Below are positions 41,663-52,559 of a stretch of DNA of 64,000 nucleotides, in pieces. The stretch is from Prorocentrum cordatum. Lineage: Eukaryota; Sar; Dinophyceae; Prorocentrales; Prorocentraceae. The position numbers and the translations under genes are program-made. The stretch is taken from NCBI GenBank assembly GCA_963575745.1, contig CAUYUJ010002069.1, positions 211,832 to 275,831 of the forward strand. Direction: 5' to 3'. The stretch's first letter is position 1. Every line of letters starts with the position of its first letter. The notes beneath the pieces are model-generated. The model was given only the letters and a program-made list of their open reading frames with translations. It ran no database searches and had not been told where the DNA came from.

Positions 41663-41664
41663 AG

Positions 41665-41800
41665 AAGGTAGCGTCGATTAGCGTCGAAGAGCGTATGGCG
41701 TCGGTTAGCGTCGATTGGCGTCGATTTAGCGTCGACTAGCGTCGATTCGCAAGAGCCGACAAGATGGTATGGGAGTGAGGCCCCCATGAGTTGCCACCGA
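41665..41800. repeat. AGCGTCGATT-rich repeat, copy 2
   Basis: Six or more TAGCGTCGATT/GGCGTCGATT units lead into TCGATTCGCAAGA, ATGGGAG, CCCCCATGAGTTGCC, matching 12,616-12,735. Confidence 0.75.
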
Positions 41801-41916
41801 ACGTTTGCGCGGCCAGCCTTACATCAAATATTTCTGCGGAGGCGGACCGTGCCGCCAAAGTGTCCCGCGATGCGGCTCGTTCGGCCGATGGCGCCAGAGC
41901 GCCCAGCTCCGTAAAA

Positions 41917-42057
41917 TGCTGCATAGCTCGGACGTGTGCATTGCTCCTCGGCGGGGGCCATCGAGGAGCATCCTGCATCCTCGGGCAAGCAATAAACAAA
42001 TGCACGCACGAGGCCGAGACCTGCGCACGGGGGATGGACGCCCGAGCGACGGCACGG
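41917..42057. mobile_element. GCATCGCTCGGACGT inverted-repeat element, copy 2
   Basis: Left end TGCATAGCTCGGACGTGTGC and right end GGACGCCCGAGCGACGGCA are inverted repeats. The interior CCATCGAGGAGCATCCTG matches the next copy. Confidence 0.7.
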
Positions 42058-42075
42058 CTGGCGGCGCGTACAGGG

Positions 42076-42222
42076 GCTTGGCATCGCTCGGAGGTGTGCA
42101 TTTTTTCTCGGCGAGAACCATCGAGGACCATCCTGGACCATCGAGCAAAAACACACACACACACACACGCACGCACGAAACCGACAAATACACGGGAAAT
42201 GGACTTCCGAGCGACGGCAAGA
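42076..42222. mobile_element. GCATCGCTCGGACGT inverted-repeat element, copy 3
   Basis: Left end CTTGGCATCGCTCGGAGGTG and right end CTTCCGAGCGACGGCAAG are inverted. The interior has CCATCGAGGACCATCCTGGA and a (CA)n/(CGCA)n run. It lies 18 bp after copy 2 in the same orientation, as if tandemly duplicated. Confidence 0.75.
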
Positions 42223-42334
42223 GGGGGCAACAAGCACGGCGGAGCTCGAGATCAGAGGTGCCTGGACCGCAGGGCGGAAGTTCGCGACATCGCCCAGGGA
42301 GCACCGCGGGTCCGGGCCAGGGGGCGCCCGGATT

Positions 42335-42660
42335 CTCGGCCACGCGCAGAGGGGGTCGGGGGAGGGGGGGAGGCCTCTCACAGTCGGGGCGCTGACGAAG
42401 GGGCCCTTTTCGTTAGAGAGGGTCTCCGTGCTCCTTGATTTGACTGTTTCGCAGCTTGCCTTAGGTTGTCCTTATCTTCTGGAAAAAAGGGGCCTCGTTC
42501 GTTATAAAGGGTTCCTTCGGTCAACGCCTCGACTGTAGAAGCACCCCTGCTTCTTAGAAGGCCTGCGCCTTGCCTAGATAGATTTAGGGCCGGCGCCTTT
42601 GAATAAGCACCCTTGCGAAGAAGCCTTCCCCCCTTCCCCCGACCCCCTTGTGGGCGCCGC
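42335..42660. repeat. GCTTCTTAGAAGG dispersed repeat, copy 2, with nested insert
   Basis: Outer parts match 18,946-19,120. Between GCGCAGAGGG and TAGAAGCACC this copy has about 170 extra bases, most of which (42,424-42,540) match a third locus at 57,508-57,648, so one repeat seems inserted in another. Confidence 0.65.
42424..42540. repeat. GGGGCCTCGTTC dispersed repeat, copy 1
   Basis: CAGCTTGCCTTAGGTT, AGGGGCCTCGTTCGTTAT, GGGTTCCTTCGGTCAACGCC and CGAC align in order with 57,508-57,648. Confidence 0.7.
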
Positions 42661-43030
42661 TGCGCCCACGCGTCGGCCGGCCGTCAGCGACGCCCTGCCA
42701 GGGCGTACGTGGTCGGGTGTCAGCGCAATCATAGGGGATTGCGAAGTCCCTGGAGACGGGACGGGGGTGGACATGGGTTGGGATCATAAGCTGGCCCACT
42801 ACCAAAAAGAAACATCATAGCTTCTACGTCAGTACACAAGACTGATCCACTGACGGATCCAATGCATCTTCCATTCTCTGGCATCAAACTCATGCGAAGC
42901 TGCATGGCCCTCCCCTCGGGTCACGAGATGAGAACGGCGGAAGGTGTTCCGCTGCTCTCGGCCTGTGGGGACCCTCTCGGCGGGCCACGGGGCCGTCACA
43001 AAACCACTCGGGATGAGAAACCGGTCCCGA
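42661..43030. other. no feature seen
   Basis: Unique sequence; CACTCGGGATGAGAAACCGGTC near 43,005 has a weak relative near 43,768 (CACCCGGGATGAAAAACCGG). Confidence 0.4.
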
Positions 43031-43036
43031 GGAATG

Positions 43037-43195
43037 TTCAGGAGGGGGCAAAACATTCAGACACAACTAGTCGTCGATCCCCGGGAAAATATGATAACAT
43101 ATAGGAAGTGGGGGGAAGACACAAATGCAGAAAATATACGAAAATATAGGGAATCCTGGGATTTGTATCTATTTATTTGTGTGTCCCAGGGCCCT
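43037..43195. repeat. ~165-bp dispersed repeat, copy 2
   Basis: Partner of 4,591-4,757; shares GGAAGTGGGGGGAAGAC, AATCCTGGGA and TATTTGTGTGTCCC in order. Confidence 0.7.
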
Positions 43196-43615
43196 TTCAA
43201 ATGTGTGGAGAGCGCTGGGGGTCGACGTCATGAACAAACATGCTGTCTGGGTCTGCACTGGGTTTGCGCTGAGCCTGGTTCATCCACGCCCGACGTCGCG
43301 CTTCGGTAGCGGAGTTCGATCGCGCCAGGTTTCGGTCGCGACCGTCACGAAGAGACGGCGCGTCGGGGTCCAAGCGGGGGTTTCGAAGACGTCAACGGCT
43401 CGCTCGTTGCGAAATTCGCGACCAGAGGCCGAAGTTCGGCCGCGACCAGTTCGTCCAGAGCGTTACCTGAGACCAGACCTCCAAACGTATTCAATCAAAC
43501 AAGACGTGCATTTTCCATAGTTTTCGGCCCCCAGTAGCCTTCGCCGGGCCCCAGTGATGGGCCAATTTCCACCACCATTACCATGGTTGGGACGTGGGAG
43601 AAGGGAGGATCGAGA
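43196..43615. other. no feature seen
   Basis: Unique sequence without a convincing frame. Confidence 0.4.
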
Positions 43616-43617
43616 GG

Positions 43618-43720
43618 TCCTCCTTCTCCTCCTACTCCTTCTCCTTCTCCTTCTCCTTGTCCTCCTCCTCCTCCTCCTCCTCCTCCTCCTCTCCTCCTCC
43701 CCCTCTTCCTCCCTCTCCTA
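43618..43720. repeat. (CTC)n microsatellite
   Basis: CTC/CTTCTC triplets and hexamers. Confidence 0.9.
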
Positions 43721-44505
43721 CCTATGGTACTGGTGGTGGAAAATCAGCCCATCACCCAGGACCGTAAAAAAACACCCGGGATGAAAAACCGGTCTCCAGG
43801 AAGGCTCCTTTTAGATCAAGGCGCGGTTCTTCAACAGCGGGCGTTTTCGCTCGGGCTGGGGCCCTGATCAGGCTCGAACAACACAACGCCGCAGAAGAAT
43901 GGGGTCTAGGTTGGAGGGCCAATTTTACCCGCTTATAGAAGACCAACATCCGTGGCCTATATTCAAAATATTGCTTTCATTGTTTAGCCACAGGCGTCTG
44001 TGAACACATTGGATGTCGTTACATACAAATAGACATATACATGTGTATATATATATATATATACAGACATTCGGGGTGGATGTGCCTATAGACAGCGCCG
44101 CCGTCGCGGTCGGCGCAGTACAATGTCGGAGAAAGGGTAGATCCGTCCACGGTCGAAACCAACTGCCCAAACCCAACCCGAGCAGCCCAACCACCCAACC
44201 CACAAGCCAGCCAAGCAGCCCAACTAGCCCAACCCGCCACCACACCAACCCGCCTACCTCAGCCGCCTGCCTTCTGTCACTACGAGGTGGAGGGAAATGT
44301 TTCTTACCAGCGAAAATAGCTGTGAACCGCCCTCTGGGGCGAGTGTTCTTCTCGGCGCTCCCGCGTTTTATCTTCTGTTTTGTATAGTTTATGTGTTTCA
44401 CCTGTTGTGTTTTGTGTTGCGCCGGTTCTTGTTTGCTTCGTTTTGCTTTTCGCTTTGTTCTGCTTTGTTTCTTTGTGTCGCCTGAAATATACATCCGAGT
44501 GTAAA
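43721..44505. other. no gene; TA run
   Basis: Contains a short (TA)n at 44,043-44,066 and CCCAACC words at 44,170-44,240. No gene is supported. Confidence 0.4.
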
Positions 44506-44509
44506 GCCG

Positions 44510-45470
44510 TTCAAAAGGGTTCTAATCCAGACAATCCGAAACACATGGTAAATCGCGTGCGAAGGAATCCAACTTGCAAAGCTGCACGAACAAATTCTGT
44601 TTGTAGCACACACACAATAAGAATCACTTTGTACATCGCCTACACAGGGAATCCAACTTGTCATGCCGCACGCAAGGATTATGATTGCAATCCGCGCAAT
44701 AGAAATCAATGTGTACATTGCCGGCAAAAAGAATCCCATTTGCAAAGCAGCACGACATGCTTCAATGTATAATCCACACAATAGGAATCAATGTGTGAAT
44801 TGCATGCAATTGGATTTCCTGTGAAAGGGAGCGGGAAAAGTTTGAGAGGAGCGCAGTACAAATACAAGAAAACACAAAACATGGCATTCCCCACCGTTTT
44901 TTGGGGAGGGGAGCCAGGGGGCGGGGGCACGAAAGAAACAGGAAAACGGTGGGAGATGTCATGTTCTGTTTTTTTGTTTGCTCGCTCTTCTTCCAAACTT
45001 TGTCCGGCCCCCTTTCATTGGTAATCCGTTCTGTAGGCGATTTGCACATTGGTTCTTATTGTGTGGGTTGCAAGTAGAATCCTCTTGTATGGCTTAACAA
45101 TATGATTCTTTTTGTAGGAGATTTACACATTGATTCCCAGTGGGTGGGTTCCAAGTAGAATCCCCTCTGTGCTATACAAATGAAATTCCTTTCGTAGGCG
45201 GGTTAGACATTGATTCCCATTGTGCGAATTGCACATAGAATTTTCTTGTATAGCTTTACCTGTAGGAATTCTTGTATAGGCGACCTACATATTGATTCAT
45301 ATTGGGCGGTTTACATAGAATCCTTCCGTGCGGCTTCACAATAGGATTCCTTTCGTGGGCGATGTATGGGTTCATTCCTACTGCAAGGCGTGCGCATGGA
45401 ATCCGATCGTGCGACTTGTAATAGGATTCCTCGCATGAGAAGTTACACATACATACATGTATATATACAG
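44510..45470. repeat. minisatellite arranged as two inverted halves (large palindrome)
   Basis: Right half (45,025-45,470): ~27-29-bp monomers grouped in threes, e.g. GATTCCTATTGTGTGGGTTG, TAGAATCCTCTTGT and TTTGTAGGCGATTTACACAT types. Left half (44,510-44,810): the same monomers on the other strand, e.g. CCACACAATAGGAATCAATG. Around the centre (about 44,920) CCCACCGTTTT faces AAAACGGTGGG, and flanking GTTTG/CAAAC, CATG blocks are also inverted. Confidence 0.8.
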
Positions 45471-45735
45471 CGGTGCGCGTCACACATAAAGTATAGTTAT
45501 GCGATGTGCCTTAACATATTGTTGCGGACGGTTTATAAACCGATTCTTATCGCGTGATTGGCAAAGGTCGACGGGTATGCATATATGTAACATAGAAAAC
45601 CTAGATTGGCATACACACACATATATATGTATATACACAGATGTATATACATACTTATTTATGTTCTCCCCCCTATATATATCTATATATATACATTCCC
45701 CTATACACATAAATAGGTGAGTCGATTGATTAATT
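45471..45735. repeat. TA/CA microsatellites
   Basis: (CA)n and (TATATG)n tracts between 45,445-45,480 and 45,610-45,715; little else. Confidence 0.8.
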
Positions 45736-45776
45736 CAGTCGTTTCGGCAATCGTCTTTACCAAAATTGCGTCTGGG

Positions 45777-46832
45777 TACGTGAGAGTTCGCTCTTACAAA
45801 CACAGAACCTGTGTAATCTAATCGTCCTCCAATTACAGCCCAGTCGTCGTCGTCGTCGTCGTCATCGTCATCATCATCACCACCACCACCAACATGTTGG
45901 AGAAGGTTCGCCCCGCAAATGGCAAGGCATGTGAAAGCGCGCAACACATGATGTCAGCTATAGTGATGAACTATGGAGGCCGATACTGCCCCCCCCTGTC
46001 AAAGGTGTATGCTCCCCTCGCAACTACACAATCCAAGTTACTGTAAGGCGTTGTACAAAGTTGATATGCCCTGCGCCGCTCGTTGCTGGGATGCGCGCCG
46101 CCGTGATATGCAACGTGATGTGCGGAATGGTTCAGACAAAGCCCACTTGCCAACGAGCGCCGATCCCACTTGTCAACGTCATTGCTGAACCCATGCCCTG
46201 GTAAGTGGCAGGCAGGGATGAAGGCCACCCATGGTAGACCGCTCCACCGACAGAAGGACTGACATCGGCAGATGGATAGTGAGAGATGGACCATGGGATG
46301 TCGCGCCTCGTGGGTAGAGGCCGCGCCTTGCGAACGCGTCGTGGGTAGAGGCCGCGCTCAGGGACCACGCCCTGCGCACACCCTTCGTTGTCGAGGAAAA
46401 CATGCCGCGCCTGCAACGCCCTGGAGTGTGTCAATCAACAGATTGAGGCCTGAGAGACGATGCCAGCAAACGTACCATAGCAAAGCAGTTGTCGAACTGC
46501 CAACGCGCACGAGTATGGTGATGATGTTGATGTCGATGGTGATGGTGATGATGATGGCTGTGATGATGGTGGTGATGATGATGATGCTGATGGTGATGCT
46601 GATGATGGTCATATTGGTGATGCTCGTGACGGTGATGATGATGCTGATGATGATGTTGCTGATGATGATGCTGCTGTTGGTGCTGATGGTGATGATGCTG
46701 AAGATGCTGCTGCTTATTATGACGATTGTGATGCAGATGGTGATGACGACGACGACGACAATTGGGCTGTAATTGGGAGACGATTAGATTACACAGGTTC
46801 TGTGTTTGTAAAAGGCAGGTGAGAGGACGAAC
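45777..46832. repeat. ~85-bp inverted pair enclosing ~0.9 kb
   Basis: 45,777-45,865 and 46,748-46,832 are close reverse complements: both contain ACAGAACCTGTGTAATCTAA or its complement, the ATTACAGCCCA block and a GTC/GAC triplet run. The interior holds a GATGAT-type degenerate microsatellite (46,510-46,745) and unique sequence with no supported gene. Confidence 0.85.
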
Positions 46833-47395
46833 AGCATGTCTTGTTTCGCCTGTTCTTTTATCGACTGCAAGCGTGCCTCACGATCGTCGCCCTCGTCCTC
46901 CTCCTCATCCTGGTCATCGTTCTCGTTGCCCTCCCCGTCGCCCTCGCCCCCTCCTTGTACTGAACATCGTCCTCGTATTCCTGCCCCTCGTCCTCCTGAC
47001 GCGGACAACGCACTCACCCCTTGCGCGCTCCTCTCTGGATTCGCGTCAGTGCCGCTGCCTGCCCTGCCCTGCGAGCCTGGAGCGCATAGAATAGACACTT
47101 CGCTCATGGACCACCCCTTGCGCACCCCCTCTGGCGTCGGAAGGGTAGCGGGGTTCAAGGCAATTCGTGGCAATTCGTGGGGGGGGGGGGGGGCGGGGTC
47201 CAAGGCGCGCCTTGGGTCTCGCAAGTGAACGTGTCCCAAGCGTTGGAGCCCAGGGCATCTGGCTCGCTTTTGCAGCTTGTGCACTGTGCCCACCGCGAAG
47301 CACAAACAGGTGGTCACCTGGACATTGGCGTCTGGATCTCAACGGAATCTCAGGTACCCCAACACAGGATTAACAAATAAAGCCGCCGGACATAT
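46833..47395. other. no feature seen
   Basis: Unique sequence with a poly-G run near 47,180. Frames on both strands are Arg/Pro/Ser-rich without distinctive features. Confidence 0.4.
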
Positions 47396-47399
47396 TGTG

Positions 47400-47810
47400 C
47401 TACATATATACGCATATACATACATATGCATAGATGCATTGGCGCTTTGCGCCATGCACCTTGGTCCTTTGAGTTTTGCGCGCACTCGGCGTGCGTGCGC
47501 GTGTATATTCGCGCATGCATATGCGCATGCGTGTGTGGACGCGCACGTGCATGCAATTTGTACATACAATGTTCATATGTGTATATATTTATATATGTAT
47601 ATATAATGTTTAAGTGCATCTTGTTGTGTATATATACGTGTGTATGTGCGTGGTGTTGTATATACATATATATATATATAAATATATATACAGAACGTCG
47701 AACTATTGGCGCGAATATCTATGTATCATGTTTACGTGTATATGTCTACGTGTACACACATGCATGCATGTATGCACGTACACATACATGTACACGCGCC
47801 TGCGCGCGCG
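47400..47810. repeat. TA/CA/GCAT microsatellite belt with repeat-L hairpin
   Basis: TATATA, CATGCA and TGTGCG tracts. At 47,435-47,458 TGCATTGGCGCTTTGCGCCATGCA (24 bases; position given rather than meaning) is the hairpin that ends repeat L at 63,795, here in the opposite orientation and followed by CCTTGG. Confidence 0.7.
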
Positions 47811-47964
47811 TGAGGTAACGCATACTTTCGCCAGCCCAACGGGCCAGAGGCGTGCTAAGTAAGAGCTCTGGCCATTGGTTGCTAGAACAAGTTTTAATTC
47901 GCGCGCGCGTGGCGGCCCCTGGGGTTGCCTGGTCCAAAAGTACCCCGGGCATTGCTACTCAAGG

Positions 47965-48430
47965 ATGCCGGAGCTCCTGGGGCCCGTCTTCAAGGCTCTC
48001 AGGATCGTCTCAGAAAGCCCGTAGAGGCCCTCAACACGGTCCAAGAGGGGTCCGAGACGCCCGATGATCACTCCAAGACGCCCGAGATGGCCTCCAGACT
48101 GCCCAAAAGGTTTCCAAGACGCCCCAAGAGGCTCCCAAGAGCACTCCCAAGAGGGCCCAAGAGGCAAGCATCAAGGCCTCTTGGGGCTTCGCGGGGGCGC
48201 AGGGGGAGCCCTTGGGAAGATCCTGGGGCGATTTTGAGGCGGTAAGTCCGACATATCATGTGAGTGTGTGTTCCCTTTCATGCTCTTTTTTAGAGCCTTC
48301 TTGGGGCTGTCTTGGCCCGTTCTGGTCGTGTTGGGGGCCGTTTTGGCTTTCTCCTGGGCCGTCCAAGGGCCCTCTTGGGTCGCCTTGGGAGCCGTTTGGG
48401 AGCTTCATGGGCCGTCTTGAAGTCCGCGCG
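47965..48430. repeat. GGCCTCTTGGG-family blocks in opposite orientations
   Basis: 47,965-48,210 is built of CCAAGAGG/CCCCAAGA units; 48,290-48,430 of the complementary CTTCTTGGGG/CCCTCTTGGG units. They meet around 48,210-48,290, giving an inverted arrangement. GGAAGCGCGAGAAGGCGAGG at about 48,483 is the family's conserved module. Confidence 0.75.
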
Positions 48431-48659
48431 CGTCGCTTCGAGCTGCTCTTGGAGCGGTTTTTGGCATTTCTTGGGCGGGAGCGTGGAAGCGCGAGAAGGC
48501 GAGGCAGCCGAAATCCATCAGAATACAAAAGAAAACGTACGATTTTAGGCTATGAGGGCTCAATCGGGAGGCCTCGTGGACGTGTGTGGGTGCGTTTTGG
48601 GCGCCTCTTGGGCGTTTTGAGTTCGTTCGGGAGGGGGCCTTGTCTGGGGTCCCCAGCCA

Positions 48660-48925
48660 CATATATATATATATATATGTGTGTGTGTATGTAAGTATAT
48701 ATATATATATAAAGATCAACGTGTGTATATATGTACACATATGCATGTACATACACATACAGAATTATATAGATATTTGGATATATATATATATATATAC
48801 ATATATATACATATGTAGATAGATCGATAGATAGATAGATAGATAGATAGATATATAGATATATAGATAGATAGATATATGTATATATATAGACGTGTGT
48901 ATATATATATATATATATACACAGG
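48660..48925. repeat. (TA)n/(TAGA)n compound microsatellite
   Basis: TATATA runs, TGTG, ACATACAC, eight TAGA tetramers and again TATATA. Confidence 0.95.
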
Positions 48926-49009
48926 AATGTGTCGGGATACAGGGTCGGGAGCCGACTCCAGGCTACCCCAGGTCGCCATGACGGTTGGGGCTCCCCGGAC
49001 GCCCTCGGC

Positions 49010-50530
49010 AGCGGCCCGAGAGACGCCCATATTGTTTTGAATGGTGCCGCAGAGACCAGAAGGCTTCATGAGGTCTTGCGGGACTTCCAGGCAGCTCCAG
49101 ATAGCTTTGAGACGTTTGCCCAAAAGGATTCGACGGGCGCTCCCCAGAGGGCCCCAAGACGCGAAAACCAATGATTTGTTGTAAGCTTTTTAAAGGTTGA
49201 TTGTAGAACTTCTACATTTTTCCGTCTTCCGACGCTTCACGACGTCGCCAGAGCCCCCCAAGACCGCCCCGAGACGGCCCAAGAGGCCCGCAAGACGGCC
49301 CCAAGACAGCCCGAGAGAGCCCCAAGACGGCCTAGAAGCGCCCAAGACGGCCCCAAGAGGGGCCCAAGAGCAGGAGCCCGAACCAACGGGTCAAGCCTTT
49401 CGTCCCAAGATGTCCCCAGACGGCCCAAGAGAACTCGACGAGCGTTCCCCAGAGGGCCCCAAGACGCAAAAAGCAATTATCTTCTTCACGTGTTGGATAT
49501 GTTTGGGGACGTCTCATGCTTTTTTGGGCGTCCGACGCTCCGCGACGTTCCAAGAGGTCCCCAAGACCGCCCCAAGACGGCCCAAGGGCCCCCCAAGACG
49601 GCCCCAGATGGCCCCAAGACGGGTCCAGATGGCTGCCACCAGTTGGCATGGCCGCCCCTGGCCTCCTCATGAGGACCCTGAGAGAGCTCCCAGGCGGCTG
49701 AAGATACCCCCGATTGGCCCAAGACCGCCCTGCGGGGCTCCGGCAGGTCGGAGTCAGCCCCACAGTGCTTCAGCATGCCCCCAGAAGCACCCGCGAGCCT
49801 CCTCCGGAAAGGTTCCGAGGGGACTTCCAAGGGGGGGTCCAAGGGTAAAAGTCATGGATTTGCCGTTTGTTTTTCAATGATTTTTGTTGCCTTGTTCTGG
49901 CTCCCCACCGCCCAAGATAGCACAAGATGCGCCCCAGAGGGCCCCGAGGCGGCCCAGAAAGGCTCAAGATGGCGCAGGGGGAGCTCTAAGAGGGCCCACG
50001 ACGCCTCCACGAGAGCCCACAGGTCAGCGCCACAGACGCCGACACCGCCAGCCGACCCCCAAGAGGCCGCCGAGAGGCCGACAGGCGCCCTGAGACAGCC
50101 CAACATTGTCTCGAGGTGGATCCAGAAGCCCCCACGACGCTCCAGGAAGGCCCCGAGAGAACTCCCAAGAGGGCGCCTTGAGTGAAAAGCATGCCGTTTG
50201 GTGCGGTTTCAGCCTTCTGGTTGTACCAAGCTTTGGGCCGCTGAGGTGGGCACACGAGCCTTCAAAACCGCCCCGAGTCGGCCCAGGAGACGTCGCAAGA
50301 GGGCCCACGACGCCTCCAAAAGAGCCCGAAGAAGGGCCCCATATTCGCCGGCACTGCCAGCCAACCCCCAAGGGGTATCTGAAAGCCCCCTGGTGCCCTG
50401 CGGACTTCGAAACGCTTTGGGGCGGCCCAACGTTGCTTGAAGATGGCTCCAGTAGCCCCCATGACGCTTCGAGAAGGCCCCGAGGGGACCCCCAAGAAGA
50501 CGCCAAGAAGAAAAAACAAAGCTTTGTTGC
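49010..50530 (-). repeat. GGCCTCTTGGG-family, ~310-385-bp higher-order units
   Basis: Five AT-richer linkers (about 49,155, 49,465, 49,848, 50,183, 50,510) each begin with a GAAAA or AAAAG-type word and contain TTTG/TTGTT words, then CCGACGCTCCGC-type words in the first two, and are separated by CCCCAAGACGGCCC units. Units are thus 310, 383, 335 and 327 bp. Frames across it (Arg/Pro/Lys-rich) are repeat products. Confidence 0.75.
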
Positions 50531-50579
50531 TACGATTGCTCAATGATTCTTGGGCTTACGCCGCACCGCCGCCCCCTTG

Positions 50580-51075
50580 GGAGGCTCCTGGTAGGTCTCT
50601 CGGGGGCCTCCTGGCAGCACATTTTTGATGCCTTTTGGGGGCCGTTTGGGGGCCTCTTAGGGCCTCTTTTGGGCCTCTGGTAGGCCTTTTGGAGCCTCTT
50701 GGGGGCCTCTTGGGGCCTCGAGGCTTCTTGGGGCCGAGGGCTCGAAATTTCCGTTCGGGTCCCCCTGGAGCCGTCTTGGGGGCCTCTTGGGCCGTCTTGG
50801 GGCCCTCTTGGGCCGTCTTGGAGCCTTCTTGGAGGCTTCCTGGGTCGTCTTGAGGCGATCTTGGAGGCCTCTTGGGCCGTCTTGGACGTTGTCAACAAAG
50901 GAAATGGGACGATTTTTGCTTCTGGGGGCCCTCTTGGGACGCCTCTTGGGGGCCTCTTGGGGCATCTCGGGGGCCTCTTGGGCCGTCTGGGGGCCGTCTT
51001 GGGCGTGTTGGAACGATCCATCGGCGACTCGGGGCCCTCTTGGACCATCTTGTGGGCCTCTTGGGGCCATCATGT
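50580..51075 (+). repeat. GGCCTCTTGGG-family block, plus orientation
   Basis: GGGGGCCTCTTGGGGCC and GGGCCGTCTTGG units read in the opposite sense to 49,010-50,530, with the turn at about 50,545. CAACAAAGGAAATGGGACGA near 50,893 is an internal linker. Confidence 0.8.
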
Positions 51076-52225
51076 CCCGTCGCGAGGCCCGTGACGCGTT
51101 CAGCCGGGGCTGGCCAGACCCCCCCCCCAAAACGACCGGACCGGGCCCCGGGGGGAGGGGTTTGGAGAGGGGGGCTCCGGGAAGCTGCCGAGAGCCTAGA
51201 GTGCGCCCAGAGTGTCTCCAGGAGCATCCGAGCGATGTTTCCAGAAGCCTCTCCAGGAGCATCTGAGCGGGTGTTCCGAACCACAGCAGGGACAAGAAAA
51301 GGAGGAGAGGTGTCGAGGACGACGAGGAGGACGACGACGACCACCACTGTTCCCAGAGGTCTCAGGGTGCCTCCCGAGTTCTGGCGCGGAAGGCCACGGA
51401 AGGACCAATCATGTCCAAACGCGCACAAACACGTGCAGAGTCGACGACGATGACGACGACGCAAGCCGTGGCTGCAGCGGCCGCGGCGGCCAGCCCGCAC
51501 GCTGGACGTGCGCTGGCGGGAGACCAAGGTCTTAGGCAACCGCGGCGACGAAAGTGACCCCGTGTGGCCCAAGAATGCCCAAGATATGCTACAAGCCTCG
51601 ATTCTCGACCCTCGATCCTGCATTTCCAAACTCAATCGTAGACGACTACGGTGACGTTGACGGCGACAACGACGACCACGACCACAACCGCGACGACCAC
51701 GGCGACGACGACAGTGACGAGGAGACCCAGCGGCCTCCAGAGATCTGACGACGACCACAACGACGACGAGTGTGGAGGCCTCCGGAGCCCCCAGAAAAGC
51801 ACAACGCGCCCCAGAATGTGCAATCGTCCGATCACGTCCACAGACGACGACCACCACCACCGCCACCGCGACCATGACGACGACCGCCACGACGATCATC
51901 ACGACGGCGGCGGCGGCGGCGGCGGCGGCCGCGGTGGCGGCGTCGGCGGCCTGGTGGCCCTGAGACTCTGGGGCCCCGATCGGCCACCGTGGCAGTCGCG
52001 TCACTTGCGCAGTCTGGGAAACGCTCGGAGCGTCGCGCGACGATCTCGCACGGCTCCGCGACGGCCCACCGAACCCGAAGCTATTCCCCAGAAGGCCCTG
52101 CAACTCCCCGCGCCAAGGGCGGCGCGTGCGTGAGGAACATCTCTTTGGGTATTTGGGCGTTTGTGGGTTCGCGCGAAGTCTACTGACAACGACTACGCAG
52201 TCGACGAGAACCTAAGCGCGAGCGT
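51076..52225. other. no gene supported; GAC/CGA triplet patches
   Basis: (GAC)n-type patches at 51,318-51,345, 51,435-51,460, 51,640-51,720, 51,740-51,770 and 51,840-51,925 create Asp- or Thr-rich frames. One frame, DDYGDVDGDNDDHDHNRDDH and on to TGA 51,746, looks acidic but follows from the triplets. Confidence 0.5.
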
Positions 52226-52230
52226 GCTTC

Positions 52231-52278
52231 TATTCTCTCTCTCTCTCTCTTTCTCTGTCTCTCTCTCTCTCTCACACA

Positions 52279-52310
<32 letters not shown>

Positions 52311-52385
52311 TCCTATATATAAATGTGTATATATATGTATATATATATACATATACGTATACATACATGCATCCACATATACATA
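52231..52385. repeat. (CT)n and (TA)n microsatellites
   Basis: CTCTCT from 52,231 to 52,310, then TATATA/CATACA to 52,385. Confidence 0.95.
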
Positions 52386-52559
52386 TCTTTTCTCAAGCTG
52401 GTGAGGTGGGGCCCGCCACCCAAAACGGATTTCCCCAGATCCGTGGCCCCGGGGCCCCCTGGCAGGAGGCCCCTGCGGCTTTCCGGAGCTATTGGAAGCC
52501 CCTGCTGGGCCTAGGCACCGGGCCTAAGTCGGTCAGGAGGGCCGCCGAACAGCCACCTG

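Noticed and set aside
44013-44387. 124-codon frame with mixed composition on the plus strand
   Set aside because: It begins in a TA microsatellite and continues through a CCCAACC word repeat; no coding bias.
49010-51295. Long Pro/Arg/Lys-rich and Gly/Leu/Ser/Trp-rich proteins
   Set aside because: They follow the GGCCTCTTGGG unit in its different frames and occur at every block of the family, so they are repeat artefacts.
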